Shown: positions 51,457 to 60,537, numbered from the stretch's first letter. The stretch is 64,000 bases of DNA from Sphingomonas colocasiae (GCF_019880585.1 NZ_JAINVV010000004.1:434001-498000); one strand, 5' to 3'. The notes: generated by a model not told the origin, from the letters alone. Translations and numbers: made by a program.

Positions 51457-52593
51457 ATGCCGCTTTACCACACCGAAGATCAGGCGATGCTCAAGGATAC
51501 CGCCGCGTCTTTCATGAAGACCGAAGCGCCGACCACCCATTTCCGCAAGTTCCGCGACATGAACTGCAAGGACGGCTTTTCGCACGGCCTGTGGAAGCAA
51601 TTCGCCGAAATGGGTTTCACCGGCATATTGGTGCCCGAGGATCAGGGCGGGCTCGGGCTCGGCCATGTCGAGGCGGGAATCGTGCTCGAGGAGATCGGCC
51701 GCAATCTTTCGCCCTCGCCGTTCCTGACCACTTCGGTTGCGGGCGTCGAGGCGCTGAAGGCCGCCGACGCGGCGCTGCGCGAGCGCTGGTTCCCCGGCAT
51801 CCTCTCGGGCGAAACCGTGCTGGGCCTGGCGATCGACGAAGGCGCGAAGCACAATCCCGCCGCGATCGCGATGAAGGCGGAGCGGGCGGGCAATGGTTTC
51901 AGGCTCACCGGTCGCAAGCAGTTCGTGATCCAGGGCGCCTCCGCCGACATGCTGATCGTCGCGGCGCGCACCGCAGGCAGCGCGGGCGAACAGGACGGAC
52001 TGACCCTGTTCGCGGTCGACAAGGACGCCGCCAATCTTTCGATGGAGGCGGCGCGGCTGGTCGACAGTTCTATGGGCGCGCATGTCGCGTTCGAGGGTGT
52101 CGAAGTGGATGCCGATGCAGTGATCGGCGAGGTCGATCAGGGCTGGGCGGTGCTGGCCCGGATGCTGCGCGCGGGGCGGACGGGCGCCGCGTCGGAAATG
52201 GTCGGTGTCGGGTCCGCCGCGATGGACATGACGGTCGACTATCTGAAGCAGCGCAAGCAGTTCGGCCGGCTGATCGGCGAATTCCAGGCGCTGCAGCATC
52301 GCGCGGCGCATCTCTATTCGGAAATGGAAGTGGCGCGCGCCGTGGTGCTCAAGGCGCAGCAATTGCTCGACGAAGGCAGCGACAATGCCGACCTGATGGT
52401 CTCGGTCGCCAAGGCCAAGGTTGGGCAGGCGACGGGCCTTGCGGTGCGCGAAGGCGTGCAGATGCATGGCGGCATCGGCATGACCGACGAATATGACATC
52501 GGCCTCTACATGAAGCGCGATCGCGCGCTTCAGGAATTCATGGGCGACGTCAACTTCCACACCGACCAGGTCGCGCGCGCGCACGGTTATTGA
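51457..52593 (+). CDS. Acyl-CoA dehydrogenase, partner-subunit type
   Basis: 378 residues. Begins MPLYHTEDQAMLKDTAASFM, with FGRLIGEFQALQHRAAHL and QMHGGIGMTDEYDIGLYMKR for FAD and helix packing. The usual TEPxxGSD is replaced by LAIDEGAKHNPAA, and the C-terminal catalytic Glu motif is replaced by LQEFMGDVNFHTDQVARAHG. It therefore probably cannot work alone and pairs with the preceding gene product in a heterotetramer. Next gene starts 13 nt after the stop. Confidence 0.92.
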   Translation: MPLYHTEDQAMLKDTAASFMKTEAPTTHFRKFRDMNCKDGFSHGLWKQFAEMGFTGILVPEDQGGLGLGHVEAGIVLEEIGRNLSPSPFLTTSVAGVEALKAADAALRERWFPGILSGETVLGLAIDEGAKHNPAAIAMKAERAGNGFRLTGRKQFVIQGASADMLIVAARTAGSAGEQDGLTLFAVDKDAANLSMEAARLVDSSMGAHVAFEGVEVDADAVIGEVDQGWAVLARMLRAGRTGAASEMVGVGSAAMDMTVDYLKQRKQFGRLIGEFQALQHRAAHLYSEMEVARAVVLKAQQLLDEGSDNADLMVSVAKAKVGQATGLAVREGVQMHGGIGMTDEYDIGLYMKRDRALQEFMGDVNFHTDQVARAHGY

Positions 52594-52606
52594 CGAGGTA
52601 GGCTCG

Positions 52607-53749
52607 ATGGCGCTGGATCCCGAGACCTTCGATGCACTGATCGACGCGGTTCGCCGCTTCGTCGCCGAACGCCTGCGCCCGCGCGAGGCGGATGTGGCCG
52701 AGCGCGACGAGATTCCGGACGATCTGATCGAGGAGATGAAGGCGCTCGGCCTGTTCGGCATGTCCATCCCGGAGGCCTATGGCGGCCTCGGCCTGTCGAT
52801 GGTCGAGGAACTGAAGGTCGCCTTCGAGCTTGGCCGCACCAGCCCGGCGATGCGATCCACCTTCGGCACCAATGTCGGGATCGGTAGCCAGGGCCTGGTG
52901 ATGGCGGGCACCGATGCGCAGAAGGCCGAATGGCTGCCGCGCATCGCGACGGGCGAGATCGTGACCAGCTTCGCGCTCACCGAGCCCGATGTCGGATCGG
53001 ACAGCGCGGCGGTGAAGACCCGAGCCGTGCGCGATGGCGATGCTTATCGCCTGACCGGCACGAAGCGCTTCATCACCAATGCCGACAGGGCATCGCTGTT
53101 CACGGTGATGGCGCGTACCGGCGGGGATGGGGCGCATGGCGTATCGGCATTCCTGGTGCCCGCCGATCTGCCCGGCCTGTCGATCGGGACGCCGGAACGG
53201 AAGATGGGGCAGCAGGGCGCCCATGTCTGCGACGTGATCTTCGACGACGTGCCCGTGCCCGCCGCGAACATGCTCGGGGCCGAAGGGGAGGGGTTCAAGG
53301 TCGCGATGCGCGTGCTCGATCGCGGACGGCTGCACATTGCCGCCGTCTGTGTCGGCGTGGCGGAGCGTCTGATCGCCGACAGCGTCGCCTATGCGACCGA
53401 ACGGCGTCAGTTCGGCAAGCCGATCTCCGAGCACCAGTTGATCCAGGCGATGATCGCCGATTCCAAGACCGAGGCGCTCGCCGCGCGGGCGTTCGTGCTC
53501 GATGTCGCGGCGAGGAAGGACGCGGGCGAGAACACGACGATGGAGGCGGCGGCGGTCAAGCTGTTCGCGTCCGAGATGGTCGGCCGCGTCGCCGATCGCG
53601 CCGTCCAGATCTTCGGCGGCGCGGGCTATATCGCCGACTACGGGATCGAGCGGCTCTATCGCGACGTCCGCCTGTTCCGCATCTATGAAGGCACCAGCCA
53701 GATCCAGCAGATCGTCATCGCCCGTGAAACCATCAGGCGCGGCGGATAA
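52607..53749 (+). CDS. Acyl-CoA dehydrogenase (complete active site)
   Basis: 380 residues. All standard motifs: FALTEPDVGSDSAAV, GTKRFITNADRAS, RRQFGKPISEHQLIQ, QIFGGAGYIADYGIERLYRD and the C-terminal IYEGTSQIQQIVIARE with the catalytic Glu. This is a homotetrameric enzyme by sequence, unlike the preceding pair. The run of three dehydrogenases in one operon suggests sequential shortening of one branched or cyclic acyl chain, or alternative substrates. Confidence 0.95.
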   Translation: MALDPETFDALIDAVRRFVAERLRPREADVAERDEIPDDLIEEMKALGLFGMSIPEAYGGLGLSMVEELKVAFELGRTSPAMRSTFGTNVGIGSQGLVMAGTDAQKAEWLPRIATGEIVTSFALTEPDVGSDSAAVKTRAVRDGDAYRLTGTKRFITNADRASLFTVMARTGGDGAHGVSAFLVPADLPGLSIGTPERKMGQQGAHVCDVIFDDVPVPAANMLGAEGEGFKVAMRVLDRGRLHIAAVCVGVAERLIADSVAYATERRQFGKPISEHQLIQAMIADSKTEALAARAFVLDVAARKDAGENTTMEAAAVKLFASEMVGRVADRAVQIFGGAGYIADYGIERLYRDVRLFRIYEGTSQIQQIVIARETIRRGG

Positions 53750-53765
53750 GGGAGATCACAACGTC

Positions 53766-54554
53766 ATGAATATCGCCAATCTCTTCAGCCTGGAGGGCAA
53801 GGTCGCGCTCGTCACCGGCGGATCGCGCAATATCGGCAAATGGATCGCCGAAGGCTTCATCGCGCAGGGCGCGAAAGTCTATATCTCGTCGCGCAAGGCC
53901 GATGCCTGCGACCGGGCGGCTGAGGAACTCGGCCCCAATTGCATCGCGCTGCCGCAGGACGTCTCGACCGTCGAGGGTTGCAAGGCGCTGGCCGCCGCGC
54001 TGACCGAGCGGGAGCCGAAGCTCGACATCCTCGTCAACAATGCGGGCGCCGCCTGGGGCGAGCCGTTCGAGGTGTTCCCCGAATCGGGCTGGGACAAGGT
54101 GGTGGACCTCAACCTCAAATCGCCCTTCTTCCTGACCCAGGCGCTGCACGGCGCGCTCAAGGCGGCAGCCTCGCCCGACCGCCCGGCCAAGGTGATCAAT
54201 ATCACGTCGATCGACGGGCTCCGCCTCAATCCCTGGGAGACCTACAGCTATCATGCGTCGAAGGCGGGGTTGATCTACCTCACCAAGCGGATCGCCGCGC
54301 GGCTGGTGAGCGATCACATCAACGTCACCTCGATCGCGCCGGGCGCCTTCGCGTCCGACATGAACAAGGCGGCGCGAGACCATGGCGATACGGTGGCCCA
54401 GCGCATCCCGTCGGGTCGGATCGGCGTGCCGGAGGATCTCGCCGCGACCGCCGTGTTCCTGGCCAGCCGCGCCGGCGATTATGTGGTGGGCGAAACGATC
54501 GCGGTCGACGGCGGCATCGTCAATGCTCTGGCCGGCGGCAGCATCGATCCTTGA
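53766..54554 (+). CDS. SDR family oxidoreductase (RhlG-like)
   Basis: 262 residues from MNIANLFSLEGKVALVTGG, AGGGAG upstream; the longer frame is out-of-frame dehydrogenase sequence. TGGSRNIGKWIA is the cofactor site, SSRKAD suggests NADP(H) (Arg/Lys after strand 2), NNAG, catalytic Ser in ITSIDGL and YHASK. The SxxxYHASK and TGGSRNIG pattern is that of RhlG-like and 3-ketoacyl reductases. Starts 16 nt after the third dehydrogenase, so it belongs to the plus-strand operon. Confidence 0.93.
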   Translation: MNIANLFSLEGKVALVTGGSRNIGKWIAEGFIAQGAKVYISSRKADACDRAAEELGPNCIALPQDVSTVEGCKALAAALTEREPKLDILVNNAGAAWGEPFEVFPESGWDKVVDLNLKSPFFLTQALHGALKAAASPDRPAKVINITSIDGLRLNPWETYSYHASKAGLIYLTKRIAARLVSDHINVTSIAPGAFASDMNKAARDHGDTVAQRIPSGRIGVPEDLAATAVFLASRAGDYVVGETIAVDGGIVNALAGGSIDP

Positions 54555-54569
54555 ACAAAAAGCATCTCA

Positions 54570-54597
54570 TGTCATTCCCGCGCACGCGGGAATGACA
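54570..54597. repeat. REP-like hairpin between convergent genes
   Basis: 12-bp arms (54570-54581 with 54586-54597) around a 4-nt loop, core GTCATTCCCGC/GCGGGAATGAC. Same family as 32282-32327. It probably also terminates the SDR and thioesterase transcripts. Confidence 0.8.
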
Positions 54598-54623
54598 ATG
54601 CGGAGATCTCGGCGGATCGAACC

Positions 54624-55010
54624 CTAATCCCGCACGATCAGGATGTTCATCCGGGCTGCGGCGATCGGCTTTTCGCGTTCGTCCTGCCAGGCGAAGGCCT
54701 CGACATTGGCGATGCGCGTGCCGACTCGTGAGACGAGGCCCACGGCGCGCGTGTCCTTCTCCCGGCCGCCGCGCATATAGTCGACGGTGATGTTGATCGG
54801 CTTGAAACGCGGTTTGGCCTCACCCTCGAACTGGGCATGGAGTGCGCCGATCGCCGCCATTTCGAGCATGCCGGCGATCGCGCCGCCGTGCAGGAAGCCC
54901 GGGCGCCCCATCACATCCTGGCGGAACGGCATGATCAGCACGGGGGCGCCGTCCTGATATCCGTCGGTGGAGAGGCCGAGCAGTTCGGCATAGGGCGGCA
55001 GCCAGCTCAT
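54624..55010 (-). CDS. PaaI-family hotdog thioesterase (first of a pair)
   Basis: 128 residues. Single hotdog domain with GFLHGGAIAGMLEMAA, the helix-nucleating HGG motif of PaaI-type acyl-CoA thioesterases, followed by ITVDYMRGGREKD. These hydrolyse stalled or toxic acyl-CoAs and free CoA. Its ATG overlaps the upstream paralogue's stop by 4 nt. The two may form a heteromer or act on different chain types. Confidence 0.88.
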   Translation of the reverse strand: MSWLPPYAELLGLSTDGYQDGAPVLIMPFRQDVMGRPGFLHGGAIAGMLEMAAIGALHAQFEGEAKPRFKPINITVDYMRGGREKDTRAVGLVSRVGTRIANVEAFAWQDEREKPIAAARMNILIVRD

Positions 55011-55432
55011 TTCAGTGGTCCCGTGAACATATAGGTACCCGCGACGTGCGCGAGCGGATCGTCCGGATCGCCGTCATGCGCCTGGCCGCGGATGAACGCG
55101 ATGTTGCGGGTGACGCGATAGCATTGGCCACGGCCGACCACCGTCTTGCCCGGTACGGCGGGGCGCAGGTAATCGACGCGCAGGTCGAGCGTCGCCTGGG
55201 GCTGGAAATTGCCGGTCCTGATCCAGATCGAGATGCTTGTCGCCATGTCCATCAGCGATACGATCGGCCCCGATGCGAGCACGCCGGTATCGGTATCGCC
55301 GACGAGCCGCGGCGAATAGGGCAAGGCGAGCTCGACCCAGTCTTCGCCATGTGCGTGATATTCGATGCCGAGCAGGGCATTGTGGCCATGCCGGCGCATC
55401 AGCTTGAGAAAACGTGCGGGATCGAATTCCAT
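55007..55432 (-). CDS. PaaI-family hotdog thioesterase (second of a pair)
   Basis: 141 residues. Hotdog domain with DTGVLASGPIVSLMDMATSIS in place of the standard HGG segment and LDLRVDYLRPAVPGKTVV. The usual catalytic Asp/Glu of the HGG-x-x-x-x-D/E helix is preserved as Asp in SLMDMA, but His-Gly-Gly is replaced by Ala-Ser-Gly, so activity may differ. Forms a two-gene unit with the downstream paralogue, divergent from the acyl-CoA ligase. Confidence 0.85.
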   Translation of the reverse strand: MEFDPARFLKLMRRHGHNALLGIEYHAHGEDWVELALPYSPRLVGDTDTGVLASGPIVSLMDMATSISIWIRTGNFQPQATLDLRVDYLRPAVPGKTVVGRGQCYRVTRNIAFIRGQAHDGDPDDPLAHVAGTYMFTGPLK

Positions 55433-55570
55433 CGGATTCGCCTAGCCTTGAGTGTGCGGCTCCGCAACGCGGACGGCCGATCGAATTTTCGCGATAGCAG
55501 GTGACAATGGCAGACGTCGCGTTAGGATGACGTTTACGGAAAGGGCAGGCCAGGCGACCTGCCAGCCGGA

Positions 55571-57127
55571 ATGGAGAGCCGATTGACCCATCCCAGCCAT
55601 CATGCCCGCACCACACCGCAGAAACCGGCGGTGATTTTCGGCGATACCGGCGAAGCGATCGACTATCGCACGCTCGACGCGCGTTCCAACCAGGGCGCGC
55701 ATCTGTTCCGGCGGGCGGGGCTGCAGCAGGGCGATACCGTCGCCTTCCTGTTCGACAATCATGTCCGCTTCTTCGAACTGGCCTGGGCGGCGCAGCGGTC
55801 CGGGCTTTATTATGCCTGCGTCTCGGCGCGGCTGACGCCGCCCGAGATCGCCTATATCGTGCGTGACAGCGGTGCGAGGCTGCTGGTCGCGTCCGAGGGC
55901 GTCGGCGAAGCGCTTGCGGCGCTGCCCGATCTGTTCGCCGATCTGCCGCGCTTCCTGATCGGCGCGCCCGTGCCGGGCTGGCGCGACTGGATCGCCGAGG
56001 CGGCGGCCGAGCCGGAGACCCCGATCGCGGACGAGGGCGCCGGCACCGACATGCTCTATTCCTCCGGCACCACGGGGCGGCCCAAGGGCGTTCGCCAGGG
56101 TGTTCCGCCGGGCGGGGCGATCGATGCGCCCAATGCCTTGACGATGATCGCGGAGAAGGTGTTCGGTTTCGATGCCGACAGCATCTATCTCTCGCCGGCC
56201 CCGCTTTATCATGCGGCGCCGTTGCGCTGGAGCATGGTCGTCCACCGGCTTGGCGGAACGGTCGTGATGATGGCGCATTTCGATCCGGTGCAGGCGCTGG
56301 ACCTGATCGAACGCCACAGCGTCACTGTCAGCCAATGGGTCCCGACCCATTTCATCCGCTTGCTCAAATTGCCGGAGGGGGAGCGCGCCCGCCACGATCT
56401 GTCGTCGCTGCGGTCGGCCATTCATGCGGCGGCACCGTGCCCGATCCCGATCAAGCAGGCGATGATCGACTGGTGGGGGCCGGTGATCGATGAATATTAT
56501 GCCGCATCGGAAGCGATCGGCATGACGGCGATACGATCGACCGACTGGCTGGCGCACAGGGGATCGGTGGGCCGCGCGGTCTATGGCGTGGCGCATATCT
56601 GCGACGAGGACGGCAACGAACTGCCGCCACGCAGCGAAGGGCTGGTCTATTTCGGCGAAGGGGCGGAGTTCAGTTACCACAACGATCCAGGGAAAACCGC
56701 CGAAGCCGCCAACCGGCATGGCTGGCGGACGGTAGGCGATATCGGCTGGCTCGACGAGGATGGCTATCTCTACCTCACGGATCGCAAGAGCTTCATGATC
56801 ATCTCGGGCGGGGTGAACGTCTATCCGCAGGAGATCGAGAATCACCTCGTCACCCATCCCCGCGTCGCCGATGTCGCGGTGATCGGGGCGCCGTGCCCCG
56901 ACATGGGTGAGCGCGTGATCGCGATCGTCCAGCCGATGGACATGGCGGAGGCTGGGGACGGGCTGGCAGCCGAACTCGTCGCCTGGTGCCGCGAAAGCCT
57001 GTCCGGCCCCAAGATTCCGCGCCAGATCGATTTCCTGGCCGAATTGCCGCGCCATCCCACGGGCAAGCTCTACAAGCGCCTGTTGCGCGATCAATATTGG
57101 GGGCAGGCGGGCAGCCGCATCGTCTGA
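55571..57127 (+). CDS. AMP-forming acyl-CoA ligase
   Basis: 518 residues; a TTG at 55583 with GGAGAG upstream is an alternative start. P-loop LYSSGTTGRPKGVRQG (~154-169), YYAASEAIGMTAI, GWRTVGDIGWLDEDGYLYLTDR and the C-terminal catalytic Lys in HPTGKLYKRLLR. Layout matches FadD3-like and other fatty/aromatic acyl-CoA ligases that activate a carboxylic acid through an acyl-adenylate. Twenty-two nt before a crotonase gene, so they form an operon. It probably supplies the CoA ester for this region. Confidence 0.94.
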   Translation: MESRLTHPSHHARTTPQKPAVIFGDTGEAIDYRTLDARSNQGAHLFRRAGLQQGDTVAFLFDNHVRFFELAWAAQRSGLYYACVSARLTPPEIAYIVRDSGARLLVASEGVGEALAALPDLFADLPRFLIGAPVPGWRDWIAEAAAEPETPIADEGAGTDMLYSSGTTGRPKGVRQGVPPGGAIDAPNALTMIAEKVFGFDADSIYLSPAPLYHAAPLRWSMVVHRLGGTVVMMAHFDPVQALDLIERHSVTVSQWVPTHFIRLLKLPEGERARHDLSSLRSAIHAAAPCPIPIKQAMIDWWGPVIDEYYAASEAIGMTAIRSTDWLAHRGSVGRAVYGVAHICDEDGNELPPRSEGLVYFGEGAEFSYHNDPGKTAEAANRHGWRTVGDIGWLDEDGYLYLTDRKSFMIISGGVNVYPQEIENHLVTHPRVADVAVIGAPCPDMGERVIAIVQPMDMAEAGDGLAAELVAWCRESLSGPKIPRQIDFLAELPRHPTGKLYKRLLRDQYWGQAGSRIV

Positions 57128-57149
57128 ACATGTCTATCCGGAGCCGAGA

Positions 57150-57938
57150 ATGAACGACCGCGTTTCCATAACCATCGATCAGGGCGTCGCCGATGTCCGC
57201 CTGACCCGCGCCGACAAGATGAACGCGCTCGATCCCGCCATGCTGCAGGGGATCGCGGCGGCGATCGACACGCTCGGCGCGACGCCGGGGCTGCGCGCGG
57301 TGGTGCTTTCGGGCGAGGGGCGGGGCTTTTGCGCCGGCCTCGACATGGCGAGCATGGCGGCGGGCGTGGGCGACAAGGATTTCGACCTGATGGCGCGCAG
57401 CCATGGCCTGGCCAATCTCTACCAGCATGTCGCCTGGGGCTGGCGGACGCTGCCGGTGCCGGTCATCGCGGCGGTGCACGGCGTCGCGTTCGGCGGCGGT
57501 TTCCAGATCATGTCGGGCGCCGATATCCGCATAGCGCATCCGGAAACGCGTCTTTCGATCATGGAGATGAAATGGGGGCTGGTGCCCGATATGGCCGGGG
57601 TCGCGCTGTGGCGGACGCTGGTGCGCGACGATGTGCTGCGCGAACTGACCTATACCAATCGCGAATTTTCGGGTGAGGACGCGGTGGGACTGGGTTTCGT
57701 GACCCGGATCGCGGAGAATCCGCATGCCATCGCCACGGTGCTCGCGCGTGAGATTGCGGGCCGCAATCCGGACGCGATCCGCGGCGCCAAGCGGCTGTTC
57801 AATGCGGCGGCCGATGGTGATGCCGCGTCGGTCCTGCTCGCCGAAAGCGAGGAGCAGTTGAAGGTGATCCGCACGCCCAATCAGGTGGAGGCCGTGACCG
57901 CCAATTTCGAGAAGCGCTCGCCGCGCTTCAGTGATTGA
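57150..57938 (+). CDS. Enoyl-CoA hydratase/isomerase (crotonase)
   Basis: 262 residues. Oxyanion-hole motifs FCAGLDMASM and VHGVAFGGGFQIMSGADIRI. At the second acid position Glu is retained within SIMEMKWGLVPDMAG, where the classical Glu-x-x-x-G-x-x-P pattern is shifted, as in many dehydratase or isomerase members. It could hydrate, isomerise or cleave an acyl-CoA; substrate not clear. Ends at a strong hairpin (57949-57980). Confidence 0.92.
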   Translation: MNDRVSITIDQGVADVRLTRADKMNALDPAMLQGIAAAIDTLGATPGLRAVVLSGEGRGFCAGLDMASMAAGVGDKDFDLMARSHGLANLYQHVAWGWRTLPVPVIAAVHGVAFGGGFQIMSGADIRIAHPETRLSIMEMKWGLVPDMAGVALWRTLVRDDVLRELTYTNREFSGEDAVGLGFVTRIAENPHAIATVLAREIAGRNPDAIRGAKRLFNAAADGDAASVLLAESEEQLKVIRTPNQVEAVTANFEKRSPRFSD

Positions 57939-57948
57939 TCCTCGCATC

Positions 57949-57980
57949 GGCATCGCTTCAGCGTCCGCTGGAGCGATGCC
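57949..57980. terminator. Hairpin between convergent crotonase and thioesterase genes
   Basis: 12 pairs (57949-57960 with 57969-57980, one G-T), extendable by three pairs in the loop. It lies 11 nt after the crotonase stop and 29 nt before the end of the thioesterase gene, so it can serve both strands. No T-run. Confidence 0.7.
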
Positions 57981-58008
57981 GGAAACAGTCGAAATCCGGG
58001 GCTGTCTG

Positions 58009-58449
58009 TCAGTCGGGCTGTTTCACCAGATGCGCCGTCAAGGCGGACAGCATATGCGCCGGCAGGGGCTGCGAGCCCTTGGCGTCGGTCATCACGATCG
58101 TGGTGTCGCATGTCGCGACGCAATGGCCGTTCTGGAAGGCCGCGGCATCGATCCGCCAACTGCGCGTACCGATATGGCCGACGCCCGACGCGATCTCGAT
58201 ATCGTCGGGGAAATGCGCCTCGGCGAGATAGTTGATCGCGATCGCGGCGATCAGCCAGCGCTCGTCGGGCTGCCTTCGATCGAACAGGCCCAGCGACCGG
58301 TTGAAGCGAACCCGGCCATTCTCGAACAGCGCCGCCATCGCGACATTGTTGATATGGCCGAGTATGTCGACATCCTGGAAACGCGTCTCGGTCACGAAGC
58401 TGAAGGGGTAGGCGGCCCGATCGAGCCGCCAGCCTTCGGGCCGCGCCAT
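58009..58449 (-). CDS. Acyl-CoA thioesterase (4HBT hotdog)
   Basis: 146 residues. Begins MARPEGWRLDRAAYPF, whose ATG shares one base with the upstream SDR stop (TGATG). The 4-hydroxybenzoyl-CoA thioesterase motif ETRFQDVDILGHINNVAM contains the catalytic Asp (FQDVD), as in YbgC-like enzymes. It hydrolyses short- or branched-chain acyl-CoAs. The third hotdog thioesterase gene within 4 kb, presumably to manage CoA stalling in this pathway. Confidence 0.9.
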   Translation of the reverse strand: MARPEGWRLDRAAYPFSFVTETRFQDVDILGHINNVAMAALFENGRVRFNRSLGLFDRRQPDERWLIAAIAINYLAEAHFPDDIEIASGVGHIGTRSWRIDAAAFQNGHCVATCDTTIVMTDAKGSQPLPAHMLSALTAHLVKQPD

Positions 58450-59234
58450 CAGCGCGGCGCCATCCGGATCGCGCCGTCGAGACGCACATATTCGCCGTTG
58501 AAATAGCCGCACTCGATCATGGTGAGCGCGAGCTGGGCATATTCGGGCGGGCGACCGAGCCGCTTGGGGAAGGGCACCGACGCGGCCAGCGACTGCTGCA
58601 CATTGTCGGGCAGACTGGCGAGCAGCGGGGTTTCGAAGATGCCCGGCAGGATGGTGTTGACGCGGATGCCTTCGCCCATCAGGTCGCGCGCGATCGGCAG
58701 CGTCATGCCGAGCACGCCCGCCTTGGACGCCGAATAGGCTGCCTGGCCGATCTGGCCGTCCTGCGCCGCGACGCTGGCGGTGTTCACGATCGCGCCGCGC
58801 TCGCCGAATTCGTCGATCGGCTCCAGCGTCATCATGCCGGCGGCCGATTTGGCGATGCAGCGGAAGGTGCCGAGCAGGTTGATCTGGATGACCCTTTCGA
58901 AGGCATCGAGCGGGAAGTGCTTGATGCTGCCGTCTTCCTTCGATCGGCTCGCGGTCTTGATGCCGTTGCCGATGCCCGCGCAATTGACGAGGATCCGTTC
59001 CTGGCCATGCGCCGCGCGCGCCTTGGCGAAGCCCGCATCGACGCTCTCTTCGGAACTGACATCGACCGCGCAGAAGACGCCGCCGATCTCGGCCGCGATG
59101 GCCTCGCCCTTCTCGGCGTTGAGATCGAAGATCGCGACCTTCGCGCCCTTGGCGGCGAGCGCACGCGCGGTCGCGGCACCCAGGCCGGACGCGCCGCCGG
59201 TCACGACGGCGGCAATGCCGTTTTCGATGATCAT
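58449..59234 (-). CDS. 3-hydroxyacyl-CoA dehydrogenase-like SDR (HSD17B10 type)
   Basis: 261 residues from MIIENGIAAVVTGGASG, AGGGGA upstream. NAD-binding TGGASGLGAAT with FDLNAEKG acidic end of strand 2, NCAGIGNG, catalytic Ser in NTASVAAQD and YSASK. EPIDEFGERGAIVNTAS and LLASLPDNVQQSLAASVPFP are characteristic of the type II 3-hydroxyacyl-CoA dehydrogenase group. It probably oxidises a 3-hydroxyacyl-CoA before the thiolase encoded upstream on the same strand (82-nt gap). Confidence 0.93.
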   Translation of the reverse strand: MIIENGIAAVVTGGASGLGAATARALAAKGAKVAIFDLNAEKGEAIAAEIGGVFCAVDVSSEESVDAGFAKARAAHGQERILVNCAGIGNGIKTASRSKEDGSIKHFPLDAFERVIQINLLGTFRCIAKSAAGMMTLEPIDEFGERGAIVNTASVAAQDGQIGQAAYSASKAGVLGMTLPIARDLMGEGIRVNTILPGIFETPLLASLPDNVQQSLAASVPFPKRLGRPPEYAQLALTMIECGYFNGEYVRLDGAIRMAPR

Positions 59235-59316
59235 GAGTCTATTCCCCTGTTCTGGTGTTGGTTTGCGAAAGCGCGGAAGAGTGTTTCTGGCTGCTACCGG
59301 CTTCCTCAAATGGGCT

Positions 59317-60486
59317 TCAGAAACGTTCGACGATGGTGACGTTGGCGAGGCCACCGCCTTCGCACATCGTCTGCAGGCCGTATTTGCCGCCATGGCGCTT
59401 GAGCGCGTTGATCAGCGTGGCCATCAGCTTGGTGCCGCTGGCGCCAAGCGGGTGGCCGAGCGCGATCGCGCCACCATGGACGTTGATCTTCGCCGGATCG
59501 GCGCCGACATGCTGGAGCCAGGCGAGCGGCACCGGCGCGAACGCCTCGTTCACCTCGTACAGGTCGATATCATTGATCGACATGCCGGCGCGCTTCAGCG
59601 CCTTTTCGGTGGCGAACAGCGGCTCTTCGAGCATCACGACGGGATCGCCGCCGGTGACGGTCAGGTGGTGGATACGGCCGATCGGCGTCAGGCCGTGATC
59701 CTTGAGCGCCTGTTCGGAGACGATCAGCACCGCCGAGGAGCCGTCGCAGATCTGGCTGGCATTGGCGGCGGAGATCACGCCGCCCTCCTGGAGCAGCTTG
59801 ACCGAGCCGATGCTTTCGAGCGTCGCGTCGTAGCGGATGCCTTCGTCGCGATCATGGCTGATCGTGCCCTCGGGCGTTTCGACGTCGAGCGCGACGATTT
59901 CGTTGGCGAAGGCGCCGGCTTCGGTCGCCGCAGCGCCGCGCCTGTGGCTTTCCAGCGCGTAGGCGTCGAGTTGTTCGCGGCTGAAGCCGTATTTCTTCGC
60001 GATCATCTCGGCGCCAAGGAACTGGCTGAACTGGATGCCGGGATAACGCGCTTCCTGGCCGGGGCTCTTCGAGGTGCCCAGGCCCGCCTGCGCGAACAGC
60101 ACACCGGTGGAGCCCATCGGCACGCGCGTCATGCTCTCGACGCCGGCGGCGATCACCACGTCCTGCGTGCCGCTCATCACCGCCTGCGCGGCGAACTGCA
60201 TCGCCTGTTGCGAGGAACCGCACTGGCGATCGATCGTGACGGCCGACACGCTTTCGGGCAGCTTCGATGCGAGCACCGCACCGCGCCCGACCTGGAAGCT
60301 CTGCTCGCCGCCCTGGCTTACGCAGCCCATGATCACATCGTCGATCGCGCGTGGATCGATGCCGCTGCGATCGACAATGGCATTGAGCACCTGGCCGGCC
60401 ATGTCGGCGGGATGCCATCCCGCGAGCTTGCCGCCGCGGCGGCCCCCTGCGGTACGAACGGCGTCGACGATATAGGCTGTGGACAT
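59317..60486 (-). CDS. Acetyl-CoA C-acyltransferase (thiolase)
   Basis: 389 residues from MSTAYIVDAVRTAGG; AGGAG lies 7 nt upstream of this ATG, the ATG one codon earlier is less well spaced. Catalytic residues: Cys in DRQCGSSQQAM, His in NVHGGAIALGHPLGASG, Cys in TMCEGGGLANV. It removes acetyl-CoA (or propionyl-CoA) from a 3-ketoacyl-CoA at the end of a beta-oxidation round. Forms an operon with the dehydrogenase and thioesterase downstream. Divergent from the nitroreductase gene across the palindrome at 60538. Confidence 0.95.
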   Translation of the reverse strand: MSTAYIVDAVRTAGGRRGGKLAGWHPADMAGQVLNAIVDRSGIDPRAIDDVIMGCVSQGGEQSFQVGRGAVLASKLPESVSAVTIDRQCGSSQQAMQFAAQAVMSGTQDVVIAAGVESMTRVPMGSTGVLFAQAGLGTSKSPGQEARYPGIQFSQFLGAEMIAKKYGFSREQLDAYALESHRRGAAATEAGAFANEIVALDVETPEGTISHDRDEGIRYDATLESIGSVKLLQEGGVISAANASQICDGSSAVLIVSEQALKDHGLTPIGRIHHLTVTGGDPVVMLEEPLFATEKALKRAGMSINDIDLYEVNEAFAPVPLAWLQHVGADPAKINVHGGAIALGHPLGASGTKLMATLINALKRHGGKYGLQTMCEGGGLANVTIVERF

Positions 60487-60537
60487 CATGGCTCTCCTGT
60501 CGGACTCGGATGGGGTCTCCAAATGCTCTTGCCGTTT

